Shown in pieces: positions 53,440-62,434 of a DNA stretch of 64,000 bases (position 1 is the first letter of the stretch; every line of letters begins with the position of its first letter). The notes below the pieces were generated by a model that was not told the origin of the DNA, did not search any database, and saw only the letters and a list, made by a program, of their open reading frames with translations. The DNA comes from CBDBND01 sp965262665 (GTDB taxonomy: Bacteria > Pseudomonadota > Alphaproteobacteria > Rhodospirillales > Rhodospirillaceae), in assembly GCA_965262665.1 (NCBI GenBank), contig CBDHFR010000004.1, positions 3,100,001-3,164,000 of the forward strand, read 5' to 3'. The translations under genes and the position numbers were made by a program.

Positions 53440-53745
53440 ATGCGTCTTCTCACATGGTCTCTTGGCCTGATTGTGGCTTTGGTCTCGGTGTCCTTTGCGG
53501 TGTCCAACAGGCAGGAAGTTGCTGTTACCCTTTGGCCGTTCCCTTTTGCGCTGGACCTTAGTCTCTACATCATTGTCTTAACCAGCGTGTTGGCCGGATT
53601 TGTCGTCGGTAGCCTGGCAACCTGGCTGGCAGCCGGCAAACACCGGCGACGAGTGCGCAAACAGCGCACCGAGATTCGGAACCTTGAAAGCGAACTCGAT
53701 ACCCTACGCAGCCGCTCCAACCCGCCGACAGACAAAGCAGCCTAA
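53440..53745 (+). CDS. lapA: LapA-domain (DUF1049) inner-membrane protein
   Basis: 101 residues with two membrane segments (LTWSLGLIVALVSVSFAVSN and LYIIVLTSVLAGFVVGSLAT) and a basic coiled-coil tail (KHRRRVRKQRTEIRNLESEL). In enterobacteria LapA with LapB tunes LPS synthesis through LpxC turnover. In alphaproteobacteria the gene usually sits between ihfB and pyrF, as here. GGAGG ribosome site 10 nt upstream. Confidence 0.85.
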   Translation: MRLLTWSLGLIVALVSVSFAVSNRQEVAVTLWPFPFALDLSLYIIVLTSVLAGFVVGSLATWLAAGKHRRRVRKQRTEIRNLESELDTLRSRSNPPTDKAA

Positions 53746-53832
53746 GGGTTTCACTGCACCATCTTGCCCACAACCGGCGCCCACCGCATATTGGCTGACC
53801 GTCGACCTTTGCCTGACCGGGAGAACTTCCCC

Positions 53833-54564
53833 ATGACCGTGGCTGACACCATGCTCCGTAATCCAATATTCTGCGCCGTCGATACCCCTGATATCGGCAT
53901 TGCGACCACTTGGGCGGCACAGATTGGAGATCACGTTGGTGGCATCAAGCTGGGTCTGGAATTTATTTCTGCCCACGGGCCAAAAGGTATTCAGCAGGTC
54001 ATGAAAGCGTCTGACCTGCCTGTTTTTCTGGACGTCAAGTTTCACGACATTCCCAACACGGTTGCCGGCGCGGTGAAAGCCATCGCTGCGGCCAGACCGT
54101 TCATGATTGATGTTCATGCCAGCGGCGGCCGCGCCATGATGCAGGCGGCTGCGGAAGCGGCGTCGCAAGCGGCCTATGACCTTGTCGTACCGCGGCCATT
54201 GGTGATCGGGATAACGGTGCTGACCAGTCTTAGCGATGACGATCTAGTCGAATGTGGCGTTGGCAGCGCACCCGATGAACAGGCCCTCCGGCTAGCTGTT
54301 TTGGCGAAAGAATCCGGCCTTGACGGCGTCGTGTGTTCACCGCGAGAAGCAGGACGAATCCGCGCGGAATGCGGCCCAAACTTTAAATTAGTGACACCCG
54401 GTGTCCGTCCCAACGGTTCAGCGGCCAATGATCAAAAGCGGGTCATGACACCAGATCAGGCATTGGAAGAAGGGGCTGATTACCTCGTCATCGGCCGTCC
54501 CATTACGGCAGCTGACGATCCTGCGGCTGCAGCGCAGCGCATCGTCACAGCGCTTGCGGCCTAG
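53833..54564 (+). CDS. pyrF: Orotidine 5'-phosphate decarboxylase
   Basis: The last step of UMP synthesis. The start at 53833 (MTVADTMLRNPIFCAVDTPD) is taken over an upstream in-frame ATG because the TIM barrel begins there. The catalytic array is D-V-K-F-H-D-I-P-N-T (about 74-83). The phosphate-binding end is VTPGVRPNGSAANDQKRVMT with YLVIGRPI. 243 residues, normal. It follows lapA by 87 bp. Confidence 0.96.
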   Translation: MTVADTMLRNPIFCAVDTPDIGIATTWAAQIGDHVGGIKLGLEFISAHGPKGIQQVMKASDLPVFLDVKFHDIPNTVAGAVKAIAAARPFMIDVHASGGRAMMQAAAEAASQAAYDLVVPRPLVIGITVLTSLSDDDLVECGVGSAPDEQALRLAVLAKESGLDGVVCSPREAGRIRAECGPNFKLVTPGVRPNGSAANDQKRVMTPDQALEEGADYLVIGRPITAADDPAAAAQRIVTALAA

Positions 54565-54587
54565 AGCGGCTCGACGGCGTCTCTGTT

Positions 54588-55229
54588 ATGTCCGTCGCCG
54601 TCAAAATCTGTGGTCTATCCGACTTCGAATCCGTAGAAGCAGCGGTGACAGAAGGGGCCGACTACCTCGGTTTCAACTTCTTCGACGCCTCGCCCCGCTA
54701 CGTCACAGCCGACCATGCCGCCGCCTTGATCGAAGGCGTGCCGGAAGAGGTTGCCAAGGTCGGGGTTTTTGTCGATCCCGATCAGCCCCTTTTGGACTCG
54801 GTGCTTGGTCAAGCCAGACTAGATTACATTCAACTTCATGGCAGCGAATTACCCGAGAGAGTTGATGTCATACGTCTCGAGTATGGTGTACCTGTGATCA
54901 AAGCCATTGGTGTGACAGGGGCTGATGACCTCAATGTTGCCGATGGGTATGTGGATCATGCAGATCGCTTGTTGTTTGATGCAAAACCGCCCGCAGGCGC
55001 TGATCGTCCCGGCGGCAACGCCCAAGCCTTCACCTGGTCTTTGATGAAACAGTATGCCGGGTCCATTCCCTGGCTACTGGCCGGCGGGCTCAGGCCGGAT
55101 ACGGTGGCTCAAGCCATTGCTGACTCAGGAGCCAAGGCTGTCGATGTGTCGTCTGGCGTGGAGTCGGCGCCGGGTCAAAAAGACCCCGCGTTGATTACCG
55201 CGTTTCTGCGTGCGGCCAAGGCTGGATGA
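54588..55229 (+). CDS. trpF: Phosphoribosylanthranilate isomerase
   Basis: The third step of tryptophan synthesis. 213 residues: VKICGLSDFESVEAAVTEGA (catalytic Cys in KICG), DYIQLHGSELPERVD, LLFDAKPP (catalytic Asp) and AVDVSSGVESAPGQKDPALI (phosphate site). It lies 23 bp downstream of pyrF. In most alphaproteobacteria trpB and trpA follow directly; here an IS6-type element begins 10 bp after the stop and trpBA are not in the window. Confidence 0.96.
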   Translation: MSVAVKICGLSDFESVEAAVTEGADYLGFNFFDASPRYVTADHAAALIEGVPEEVAKVGVFVDPDQPLLDSVLGQARLDYIQLHGSELPERVDVIRLEYGVPVIKAIGVTGADDLNVADGYVDHADRLLFDAKPPAGADRPGGNAQAFTWSLMKQYAGSIPWLLAGGLRPDTVAQAIADSGAKAVDVSSGVESAPGQKDPALITAFLRAAKAG

Positions 55230-55239
55230 AAGCCCTAAG

Positions 55240-56043
55240 GGTATTGTCACGTTATTGAACGGTCGTGCTGCGAATTGGCATAGAACTCAAGCTCAAGCGG
55301 CAGCGGTGACGGTTTGCCACAGGCCCATTGCGTGGTTGCGAAACTGGCGTAATGTCTTTCGGGATATCAGATGGCGTTGGACGTTGAAGGTGTTGTAGAC
55401 GGTGGCGTGGGTAGAGAGAAACCGCTGCGCTGATCGAGCCGATTTGAAACGCTGCATTCGTCGTTCCCTCTGTCGGACTGGTAAGTGAGAATTTTCGGCT
55501 CGGTTGTTCTTCCTGCCACCAAAATCATGGTGCCTGATAAGGCCCAAATCCTTCAGAGCAGCACCATAAGATGGCAGTTTGTCTGTGATGAAGGTATCTG
55601 GGACAAAGCCTTGCTTTTTCAACAGTTTGCGTATCACCTTGAGCGCTGCCTTCTTGTTTCTGCGTGACTGAACCAGGATATCCAGCACTTCGCCTTCACT
55701 ATCGACAGCGCGCCATAGATACATCCGCTTGCCGGCGATGGAAACGAACACCTCATCAAGGTGCCACCGGACGTCCGCTCGAGGGCGCGTTGTCCTCAGT
55801 CTCCGGGCATAGGCTTGCCCGAACTTCAGTGCCCAGCGCCGCACCGTTTCATAAGAAACATCAACACCACGTTGAGCGAGCAGATCCTCAACATCTCGGT
55901 AGCTGAGGGGAAACCGGTAATACAGCCAGACAGCGTGCTGAATGATCGCGGGTGGAAAGCGGTATCGGGAATAGGAGATGTTCTGCATCCAGCGACACTA
56001 CTGCGCTATCAGCAGCTGGTCACCCTGTTAATGTGACAGTTCC
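55240..56043 (-). mobile_element. IS6-type element (intact transposase)
   Basis: 804 bp with imperfect ends GGTATTGTCACGTTA (55240) and, inverted at 56043, GGAACTGTCACATTA. One gene, 55293-55988 minus, encodes a 231-residue IS6/IS26-type transposase. The DDE residues are in DVRWHLDEVFVSIAG, DTFITDKLPSYGAA and NRAENSHLPVRQRERRM. It appears functional. It sits between trpF and a truncated lipoprotein gene and is distinct in sequence from the IS6 element at 57860. Confidence 0.92.
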
Positions 56044-56205
56044 CCGCGCGGGTTTCGCGACGTCGCCCGGCGTCGGGGTGAACGTCTCCCCGGTGCCCGC
56101 ACATCCTGAACTCATCAGCGCACCGGCCGCGGCCAAGGCCGCCAATAGGTGCCGCCGCTTCGCCCAACCCGACAGAGCCTCGGCAAGGTGTGGTCTCCGC
56201 TTCAT
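56044..56205 (-). pseudogene. Lipoprotein N-terminus, cut by IS6
   Basis: From ATG 56203-56205, MKRRPHLAEALSGWAKRRHL then LAALAAAGALMSSGCAGTGE: a long basic n-region, a hydrophobic core and lipobox L-M-S-S-G-C, followed by TFTPTPGDVAKPARG at the IS edge. Only about 54 residues remain and the mature protein is missing. Function unknown. Confidence 0.55.
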
Positions 56206-56400
56206 CGTTGTTCAGTCCGTTCCCGCGCAGCGCCTCCGAATCGCGCCAGCTTATCGGATACGGACTGAGCCCGAACAGCGTCCTCACGCATCGCCGTACG
56301 TTGCTTTGGTACATGCCGTATCGCTTTAGTAGCCCCTTGTGAGCGTCCCTCGCAGTGTGATGACGATTCCAACGCCGTCGGACCATCACGGCTTGGCCGA
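56206..56400. other. No recognised gene
   Basis: GC-rich sequence upstream of the lipoprotein stub. A minus-strand frame gives LFGLSPYPISWRDSEALRGN followed by GLNNDEAE, protein-like but unassigned, which could be the 3' end of a lost gene upstream of the lipoprotein. Confidence 0.25.
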
Positions 56401-56460
56401 ACGCTTACGACAAAGGTGCGCTTGGATGCGCTGAAGTTATAATGAATCCGCTTTCGTTTT
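56401..56460 (+). repeat. 60-bp direct repeat, copy 1
   Basis: TACGACAAAGGTGCGCTTGG then ATGCGCTGAAGTTATAATGA and ATCCGCTTTCG recurs in the same direction at 58691-58750 with about one mismatch in seven. It brackets the IS6 remnant, SPFH gene and IS6 element. An AT-rich, gene-free tract follows to 56577. Confidence 0.7.
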
Positions 56461-56577
56461 GATTACGTAATTCTATTGTCAGATTCTTAGAATGATCCAA
56501 TTTAATTTTTTATTACATAATATCAATGAATTACGTGTAATTAAAATTGTGAAATCGATTCTTACTCATAGAATGGG

Positions 56578-56851
56578 CAGAAAACTCACATCAACCCTTC
56601 CGGCGACGGGAACGCGCAATGGCCAAATTCTGGGAGGTAAAAATTCTGCAGAAATTCGCCTCTGTTCACGCTTCGTTCCACAACCATTTCAGCCACCAAC
56701 GCCATCTCAACCGTCGCGACATTTTCAAGCAAGACCGGGCCGACGCCCTGGCAGAATTGCGCCACCTTGCAGCCTGAAAATCCTCTATTATGGGTTCTTC
56801 TGCTCCGGCCCAGTTAGTCTGACAATGCCGTGACAATGCCGTGACAATGCC
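56578..56851 (+). mobile_element. IS6-type remnant (transposase C-terminus and right TIR)
   Basis: This matches the last 80 codons of the 57917-58612 transposase with many changes (ENSHQP-type start ACTCACATCAACCCTTCC, then HASFHNHFSHQRHLNRRDIF and KQDRADALAELRHLAA). It ends with TIR TTAGTCTGACAATGCC. After the TIR the 11-mer GTGACAATGCC is repeated twice more (to 56851), a small slippage array. An old, inactive copy. Confidence 0.8.
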
Positions 56852-56952
56852 GCTGCAAGTGTCTATTCCATCATCGACTGGGTGGCACGTTGATGAAACG
56901 CAGAAGAAGCCGCGAGCCACGCAGAAAAACTTATAACGCGAAAGGCAATTAA

Positions 56953-57783
56953 ATGAACCCTCAGCATATGGCACAATTGGTCGCGGCCGGCATCGGTTTG
57001 CTACTGTTACTGTTCGTCGTATCGTTTTCTTGGTACACCGTCGATGAGACGGAGCGTGGCGTTCTCTTGCGCAATGGCGCAGTCAAATCTCTTTCCGATC
57101 CTGGCTTGCACTTCAAAGTACCGTTCATTGACACTGTTCAGACAATCAGCGTTCAGACGCATGTCACCCGCTGGGCCGACCAAACGGCAATGGCAACGTA
57201 CAGCCGAGACCAACAGCCTGCTAATATTGCCGTAAGCGTGAATTACCGCGTGACGGACCCGATGGCGCTCTATGGCGAATATCAATCCATCGGAAATATG
57301 CTCAACCGTCTTGTACTGCCCACCACCAATGAGCAGGTGCGCAATGTATTCGGACAATTCAACGCAGTGGCAGCGGTGCAGGAGCGTGCACGACTTAATT
57401 TAGAAGTCGAACAAGCGATCAGAGACAACATCGATGGGCCACTCGTCATCGAGAGGGTCCAAATTGAAAACATCGACTTCTCTGATGCCTACGAAAACAG
57501 TGTTGAACAGCGCATGCTGGCTGAGGTCGAAGTCCAACGACTTCAGCAGAATGCCCTGCGCGAACAAGTTGAAGCCGAGATCGTTGTCATTCAAGCAACG
57601 GCAGCGGCAGAGAGAGTTCGCCTTGCTGGTAACGCGGAGGCGGCAGCCATCGATGCCCGCGGGAAAGCGCTACAGAATAATCCCCAGCTTGTCGGGCTTG
57701 TCGCCGCCGAGAAGTGGAACGGAGTGCTCCCAACCACAATGCTTCCCGGTTCCGCCATCCCGTGGATTCAAGTGCCGCAATGA
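56953..57783 (+). CDS. SPFH/Band-7 (prohibitin-like) membrane protein
   Basis: 276 residues with an N-terminal membrane anchor (LVAAGIGLLLLLFVVSFSWY, about 8-27). The SPFH domain follows (VDETERGVLLRNGAVKSLSD, PGLHFKVPFIDTVQTISVQT, MATYSRDQQPANIAVSVNYR), and then a charged coiled coil (NSVEQRMLAEVEVQRLQQNA) and an Ala-rich AEAAAIDARGKAL tail. Such proteins form membrane rings linked to proteases or microdomains. Related SPFH genes occur in phages and plasmids as well as chromosomes. It lies between an IS6 remnant and an intact IS6, so it is probably cargo. Confidence 0.85.
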   Translation: MNPQHMAQLVAAGIGLLLLLFVVSFSWYTVDETERGVLLRNGAVKSLSDPGLHFKVPFIDTVQTISVQTHVTRWADQTAMATYSRDQQPANIAVSVNYRVTDPMALYGEYQSIGNMLNRLVLPTTNEQVRNVFGQFNAVAAVQERARLNLEVEQAIRDNIDGPLVIERVQIENIDFSDAYENSVEQRMLAEVEVQRLQQNALREQVEAEIVVIQATAAAERVRLAGNAEAAAIDARGKALQNNPQLVGLVAAEKWNGVLPTTMLPGSAIPWIQVPQ

Positions 57784-57859
57784 AAGGCTAATGTCCTGGC
57801 CCCCTATAATTGTACCACTTGATCTGGATTTATCCATGATGATGGCGGGGTTATGGGAT

Positions 57860-58663
57860 GGCATTGTCAGACTAAATCGGCTTGAGCTTGGAATTAAGGT
57901 CTCCTAGCCTCCGGCGATGCACAATCCCTTCCGCTATTTCAATAGCTCGCCCGAGGTCATCCGCAGCGCGGTGATGCTGTATGTCCGTTATCCCTTGTCG
58001 CTGAGACAGGTCGAAGATCTCCTGTTCGAGCGCGGCATCGACATCTGCCATGAGACCGTACGGTACTGGTGGAACCGCTTTGGCCCGTTGTTTACCGCCG
58101 AGATCTGGAAGAGGCGGATAGACCAGCGCAACTGGTCGAACTGGCGCTGGCATCTTGATGAGGTGTTCGTCCGCATCAATGGCGAAACACATTATCTATG
58201 GCGTGCCGTTGACCATGAAGGCGAAGTGCTTGAGGTTTTGGCCACGAAACGGCGGGATCGTGAAGCCGCGCTTAGGTTTCTGAGGCGTGCGATGAAGCGC
58301 CATGGCCGGCCGGCCACGATCGTCACGGACAGGTTACAGTCATACCGGGCAGCGATGAAGGTGATCGGCAACGAGGGTTGCCAAAAGACCAGGCGCTGGC
58401 TCAACAACCTAGCGGAAAACTCACATCAACCCTTTCGAAGGCGGGAAGGGGCAATGGCTCGGTTCAGAGACATCAAGACCATGCAGAAATTCGCCTCCAT
58501 TCACGCCTCGATCCACAACCACTTCAACCACCAACGCCATCTCAACCGTCGCGGTATTTTCAAACAAGCCCGAGCCGCCGCCCTGGCCGAGTGGCGTCAA
58601 CTTGCAGCCTAAGAGTCCTCAATTGCAGGTCTTAGATGTCCGGCCCAGTTAGTCTGACAATGC
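57860..58663 (+). mobile_element. IS6-type element (intact transposase), second type
   Basis: 804 bp with 16-bp ends GGCATTGTCAGACTAA (57860) and the inverse at 58648-58663. The transposase at 57917-58612 (231 aa) has DDE residues in WRWHLDEVFVRINGE, ATIVTDRLQSYRAA and NLAENSHQPFRRREGAM. It is intact. The same TIR marks the remnant at 56829 and the MITE-like element at 46702. No 8-bp target repeat is visible, consistent with replicative rearrangement. Confidence 0.93.
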
Positions 58664-58690
58664 CAGGGCCAAAAACGGGGTGCCGGAGAA

Positions 58691-58750
58691 AGCATACGAC
58701 AAAAGTGCGCCTGGGTGCGCTGGAGTTGTAACCAATCCGCTTTCAGTTTG
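58691..58750 (+). repeat. 60-bp direct repeat, copy 2
   Basis: TACGACAAAAGTGCGCCTGG then GTGCGCTGGAGTTGTAACCA and ATCCGCTTTCA, matching 56401-56460. It lies about 260 bp before the 3' end of the IS91-type transposase gene and could be part of that element's terminus. The 58751-59011 stretch has no gene I can support. Confidence 0.7.
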
Positions 58751-59011
58751 AATCTATAGGAAAATCAAAAAACGATTTCGGATGGCGTCGATGTTATCAC
58801 GGGGCACAACCTCTTTGAGAAGTGGTGTGCATGAGGAACGTCTCGGGAATCCTGCAAGGGTTCAGGCGGTATTGAGACCGTATTGATGGCGTGACCTGAT
58901 AGAGGTTCTCTAGTGAGAGGCGTCAGAACTAACGGTGGACCGTGCTGTCAAATTCGCTGGTCGCCAAGCATTGCGGCGGAACATTTGTGCCCTCCGCAGT
59001 TTACGCGTCAT

Positions 59012-60120
59012 TCAGCGACTTGTGGCTGGCTCCAGTCGTCCGGCCCAGACCATCCGTTCGCCCTGACGGTCCAAAAGTGGGTCGACGCCGAAATATTTCC
59101 TGATCGAGGCCGCCCAGCTTAGACGCCACGGCTTGCCAAGGCGTTCCTGCCCCAGCAGAGCGAACACTATGTCGTGCGTACGGGCCTTGGTGCGTGGGGC
59201 CAGCAGCCCGAAGTAGCGAATATTGTGCCGGTAACGGTCGGGCACATGATCGGCCAAGCTGGCTAAAAAGTCAGCCATCGTATACTGGGTCATGACCGTT
59301 TGTTTTGTCCTCGTGTCTTTCGTCAAAAATTGGACTTCGTGCCGGTCAATATTCCTGAACCGGCGCTGTGCGATGGGGGGCCGGCGGGCGTAACGGCCTA
59401 CGTAGCCGAGAAATTGTTTCTTGCCCCGGAACCTCTGGATGTGGGTGTTCCACCACCGCTCCTGTTGCCGGCTAAGGAGCTCCTCAAGTTGGGCTGCACT
59501 CTGATCGGTCTCCAGGAGGCCCTTGGAATACGCCTCCATTAAATACGTCACCACGGCGTACCGCCAAAGGGGCATTAATGCCTTGTTCTTTAGCGGCGCT
59601 TTCCGCCAAGTCGCGCCGTCGGCATCGAGACCGCCTTCTGAGACGAGAATATGCAGATGACAATTGAAGGTCAGTTTGCGGCCAAAGGTATGTGGGATCA
59701 CCAGGATCATTAGCCGCACGCCGTATGTGTGCCAGGCCCAATGCTCAATGATCCTGGCTCCCAGGACCGGCAGGTCGTGCAGCAGGTGGCGGTTGTTCCG
59801 GAACAGGGGCCAGAGCACATCCGGCATGGTGAGGGTGACGTGGGCGTAGCGGGTATCGGGGAGAGGTCCCGCCACTGGTCGCGCTGCCAGAGCGTCGTGG
59901 CCCGGTAGCCGCAACTCGGGCAGGCGCGGGACTTGCAGGTGCGGGGGACCACCCGTGTCTCATTGGCGGAGGCGAACACCTCGGCGCCCAGAGCGGGGGT
60001 GCCACAGTCCACCACCTTCTGGAAGGCCTCCCGCACGGCGGGCCGCGTCTGTTCATGGTCCCAGTGAGGCCGTCCAAGTTCCAGAATGCGCTTGAGCGGC
60101 GCTCCGTCGGGTTGCCTCAC
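59012..60120 (-). pseudogene. IS91-type (HUH, Y2) transposase with frameshift
   Basis: Start GTG at 60118-60120 overlaps the ParB-like stop as GTGA. The N-terminal zinc-ribbon is in VPRTCKSRACPSCGYRATTL. The frame breaks after QRDQWRDL by two extra bases near 59862 and continues from PDTRYAHVTLTMPDVLWPLF. HUH motif: NCHLHILVSEGG. Y2 tyrosines: LGYVGRYARRPPIA. This is the rolling-circle transposase of IS91/ISCR-type elements. Without the 2-bp change it would be about 370 residues. The operon position behind ParB-like and AlpA genes is unusual for a simple IS91. Confidence 0.82.
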
Positions 60121-61034
60121 GGTTGCTTCTCCTCCAGCTGGCCCTCATATAGGTCGCGGGCCACCACGATGGCGTGCCAAGGTAAATCGGTCACGATTAG
60201 TGTTATGTTCGCCAGGGAGTCCTGTGCGGCATTGGCTAGCCGTGCGGCGAACTTTTCGATCGGTAACCCGCTGTCCTGACAGTCTTCGTGATTGCGAAGC
60301 AGGCACTCGATGGTGCTGTCGATGGCCTGCCTGATGTTCTTGCCGTTTAAGTATTTGTTGAGTTCTGCGTTCTGCCTGCTTGGTGGCAGGACGCGCCATT
60401 GCCACGCCCGGTGGATCTTGACCTCGCCCCGGCGCAAGGCCTGGTACACCTTAGGGGTAACAGACTTCAGCAATTGCTTGACCTTAGTCACATTGGTGGC
60501 ACCTACACCGGCGACCCGGGCAACCTCCGCACGGACATCAATAGGCTTTGCTTCTGTCAAATTTGACGAAAGCTTCTCCTTGCCCCCCTTGCATTGACGT
60601 TCCCTGGCGCGATCCCTCCAATAGGGCTCCAGGGCCATTGCCATCACGATCCGGCAAAAGTCGTTTAGCCGGTGCGTACGGCGATGCTTGTGCAGCATGA
60701 AAGTGAGGGCATCTTCTTCGCTCAGGTCATACTCGATGCAAGGCAGGGTTCTCCGGCCCTGGTGGCGGGCTAATGCCCACCGTTCATGACCGTCGAGGAT
60801 CAGACCATCCCGGGTCGTCAGCAACGGCTCGATGATGGGAGCAAAATCTACCTGGTCGTCGGGGATCGTTGCGGCCGCCAGCGGACCGCAGACCTTCAGA
60901 TACACCGGATGGGCACGCAGTTGATCCAGCGCACGATCGACCAGCCGGCCTTCCGGGGCTTCAGAATCATCCAGCCTTGTCACGGCTGCCTGCGGCACGG
61001 CCTTTGCCGTGCGTTCGGTGCTCTTGCCAGTCAC
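60117..61034 (-). CDS. ParB/Srx-fold nuclease-like protein
   Basis: 305 residues from GTG at 61032-61034, 4 nt after the alpA-like stop; an ATG at 61115 would overlap that gene. The ParB N-domain is at about 40-130: DDQVDFAPIIEPLLTTRDGL, ILDGHERWALARHQGRRTLP and CIEYDLSEEDALTFMLHKHR (the GHERWxAA-type box, then a helix with HR). The middle has a KorB/ParB-like HTH region with VARVAGVGATNVTKVKQLLK and the C-terminus is unassigned. Partition ParB is unlikely without ParA. Roles in DNA nicking or transcription control of the element are more plausible. Confidence 0.75.
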   Translation of the reverse strand: MTGKSTERTAKAVPQAAVTRLDDSEAPEGRLVDRALDQLRAHPVYLKVCGPLAAATIPDDQVDFAPIIEPLLTTRDGLILDGHERWALARHQGRRTLPCIEYDLSEEDALTFMLHKHRRTHRLNDFCRIVMAMALEPYWRDRARERQCKGGKEKLSSNLTEAKPIDVRAEVARVAGVGATNVTKVKQLLKSVTPKVYQALRRGEVKIHRAWQWRVLPPSRQNAELNKYLNGKNIRQAIDSTIECLLRNHEDCQDSGLPIEKFAARLANAAQDSLANITLIVTDLPWHAIVVARDLYEGQLEEKQP

Positions 61035-61038
61035 CAGA

Positions 61039-61239
61039 TCACTTCTCGGTGCTAATGGCGGCTTCGGCCTTGCGCGCTTCAATCCATTCGTCGATTGCGG
61101 ACTTCGGCCAAGCAACGGCGCGCCTTCCGATCTTGATCGGGCGCGGGAAATCGCCCCTCGACATTGCCGCGTAAATCCATGCCCGAGAGAACCCGGTCAG
61201 GTCTTCAACGTCGGGGCGGCGGAGTAAGGAGTCGGTCAT
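61039..61239 (-). CDS. AlpA-family excisionase/regulator
   Basis: 66 residues, a MerR-like winged helix: LLRRPDVEDLTGFSRAWIYA, AMSRGDFPRPIKIGRRAVAW and PKSAIDEWIEARKAE, the standard AlpA layout. AlpA proteins activate or direct excision of P4-type islands and normally accompany integrases of the type at 62431. Four bases separate it from the ParB-like gene, so they form one operon with the HUH transposase. Confidence 0.88.
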   Translation of the reverse strand: MTDSLLRRPDVEDLTGFSRAWIYAAMSRGDFPRPIKIGRRAVAWPKSAIDEWIEARKAEAAISTEK

Positions 61240-61312
61240 TAGCTGGTCTCCAAAGCGGTGAGGAGACCATAAAAGACCTAATCGTCGGTTATTTCGTGGG
61301 ACAAATAAGCAA

Positions 61313-62434
61313 TTATTGTTTTTCTGAAGACTGATTTAGATTGCGGTAGGCCATCCATGCTCTGCGAACGCTTCGGTAATCCCCCGGCTGCTCAGCGTCT
61401 TTCAGAACTTCGGCCACCGCATCGCAGATCGAGTAAGCTAAGTTTTTGTCCATCGTCGCATCATTGCGCATTGCATAAAGATTGGAGAAATGCGTCCTGC
61501 CCTTGAATTGCGGCATAATCGCTTTGCCTTCCGCTGGTTCAGGCATTTGTTGCTTTGTCGCTTCTGCCAAGTCGTCTTCGCTCAATCCCTTCAATTGCGG
61601 CTTTGTCGCATCGCTTCTGGTCGGCTGGTGCATTTATTGCTTGGTTGGTTCTACCAAGTCGTCTTCGCTCAACCACCTGAATTGCGGCATTACCGCATTA
61701 ATTCCCTCTGCCATTAGCACCGGTTGCTTTGACAGTTCTACCATTTCGCGCTCGGTCAACCCCTTGCCGCCATTCCATGTTCTCCATGGGCGTGCCCCCA
61801 TCTTGTTCAAGTGCTCGATAAAATACTCGTTGGGTAATTCCTTGAACGGTTTTCCGGCTTCCTCGCTGATCGCCGCCATATCGGCTCTCAATAGATCTGG
61901 TTCCCGTTGCTGTCGTTCTAGCTTTCTCTCGCTTTTCTTCTTCCGAGTGAGAATGTTGTTTCCCATCACCAACGCCTCAACCACCATACCAATCCGGTGA
62001 TTTCGGGCCGGATTTTTTCGCAACCGCCGCTTCTTCACGTTATTGCTCTCCGGCTCCCACATTCGCAGTCGGTCCGGTATGTCCGCGCCCATCGCGAGCA
62101 TGCTGCGCTTAAGAGCTTCCAGCACAATTTCATAGGTTGGATTGCTTGCGTTCGACAGTAAGGTGTCAAGGATTTCCGGGTCATCGTCGCCGCGCAGAAG
62201 TCGGATAGCCAGCATGCAGGCCTCACTCGCATCCGGATCGTCGGGTAAAACTTTTTCCACGATCCCGTCTTTCAACAATAGATTCTCTATTCTTCTGATC
62301 TGGCGCTCTCGAAACTGGGGCATCGAGACCTCATCCAGCTCTAGCACACTCGCGGCCAGAAGGTAGCCGCAGGCGGTCATTTCAGCCTCTTCGTATTCTT
62401 TTTCGATGGCCGATTGTGCGTCGGTACCGCTCAC
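61313..62434 (-). pseudogene. Island protein with three 29-residue repeats, split by TAA
   Basis: Two adjacent frames, 61634-62434 (266 codons, GTG start overlapping the integrase stop as GTGA) and 61313-61633 (106 codons), are one gene. Three tandem 29-codon units (61765-61505) run through the join: KGLTEREMVELSKQ..., RWLSEDDLVEPTKQ-stop-MHQP..., KGLSEDDLAEATKQQMPEP..., each ending MPQF or KPQL. Position 15 is Pro, stop, Gln: CAA became TAA. The N-terminal part (MPQFRERQIRRIENLLLKDG, DIPDRLRMWEPESNNVKKRR) matches no family I know. Either reinitiation at the following ATG gives two chains, or the gene is dead. Confidence 0.75.
61505..61765 (-). repeat. Three tandem 87-bp coding repeats
   Basis: Units at 61765-61679, 61678-61592 and 61591-61505 encode 29 residues each with the shared frame G/W-L-S/T-E-x-x-x-V/A-E-x-x-K-Q ... 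A-x-M/K-P-Q-F/L. The DNA similarity is evident in the segment CAAGTCGTCTTCGCTCAA (plus strand), present in units 2 and 3. The stop codon of the first ORF lies inside unit 2. Confidence 0.8.

Noticed and set aside
56578..58663. Composite IS6 transposon carrying the SPFH gene
   Set aside because: The left IS6 is only a diverged 3' remnant in the same orientation and no target repeats flank the unit, so present-day mobility as a composite is not supported.
60117..61034. ParAB partition system
   Set aside because: There is no ParA gene beside the ParB-like gene and no parS-like repeats were seen; the operon partners are AlpA and a transposase.
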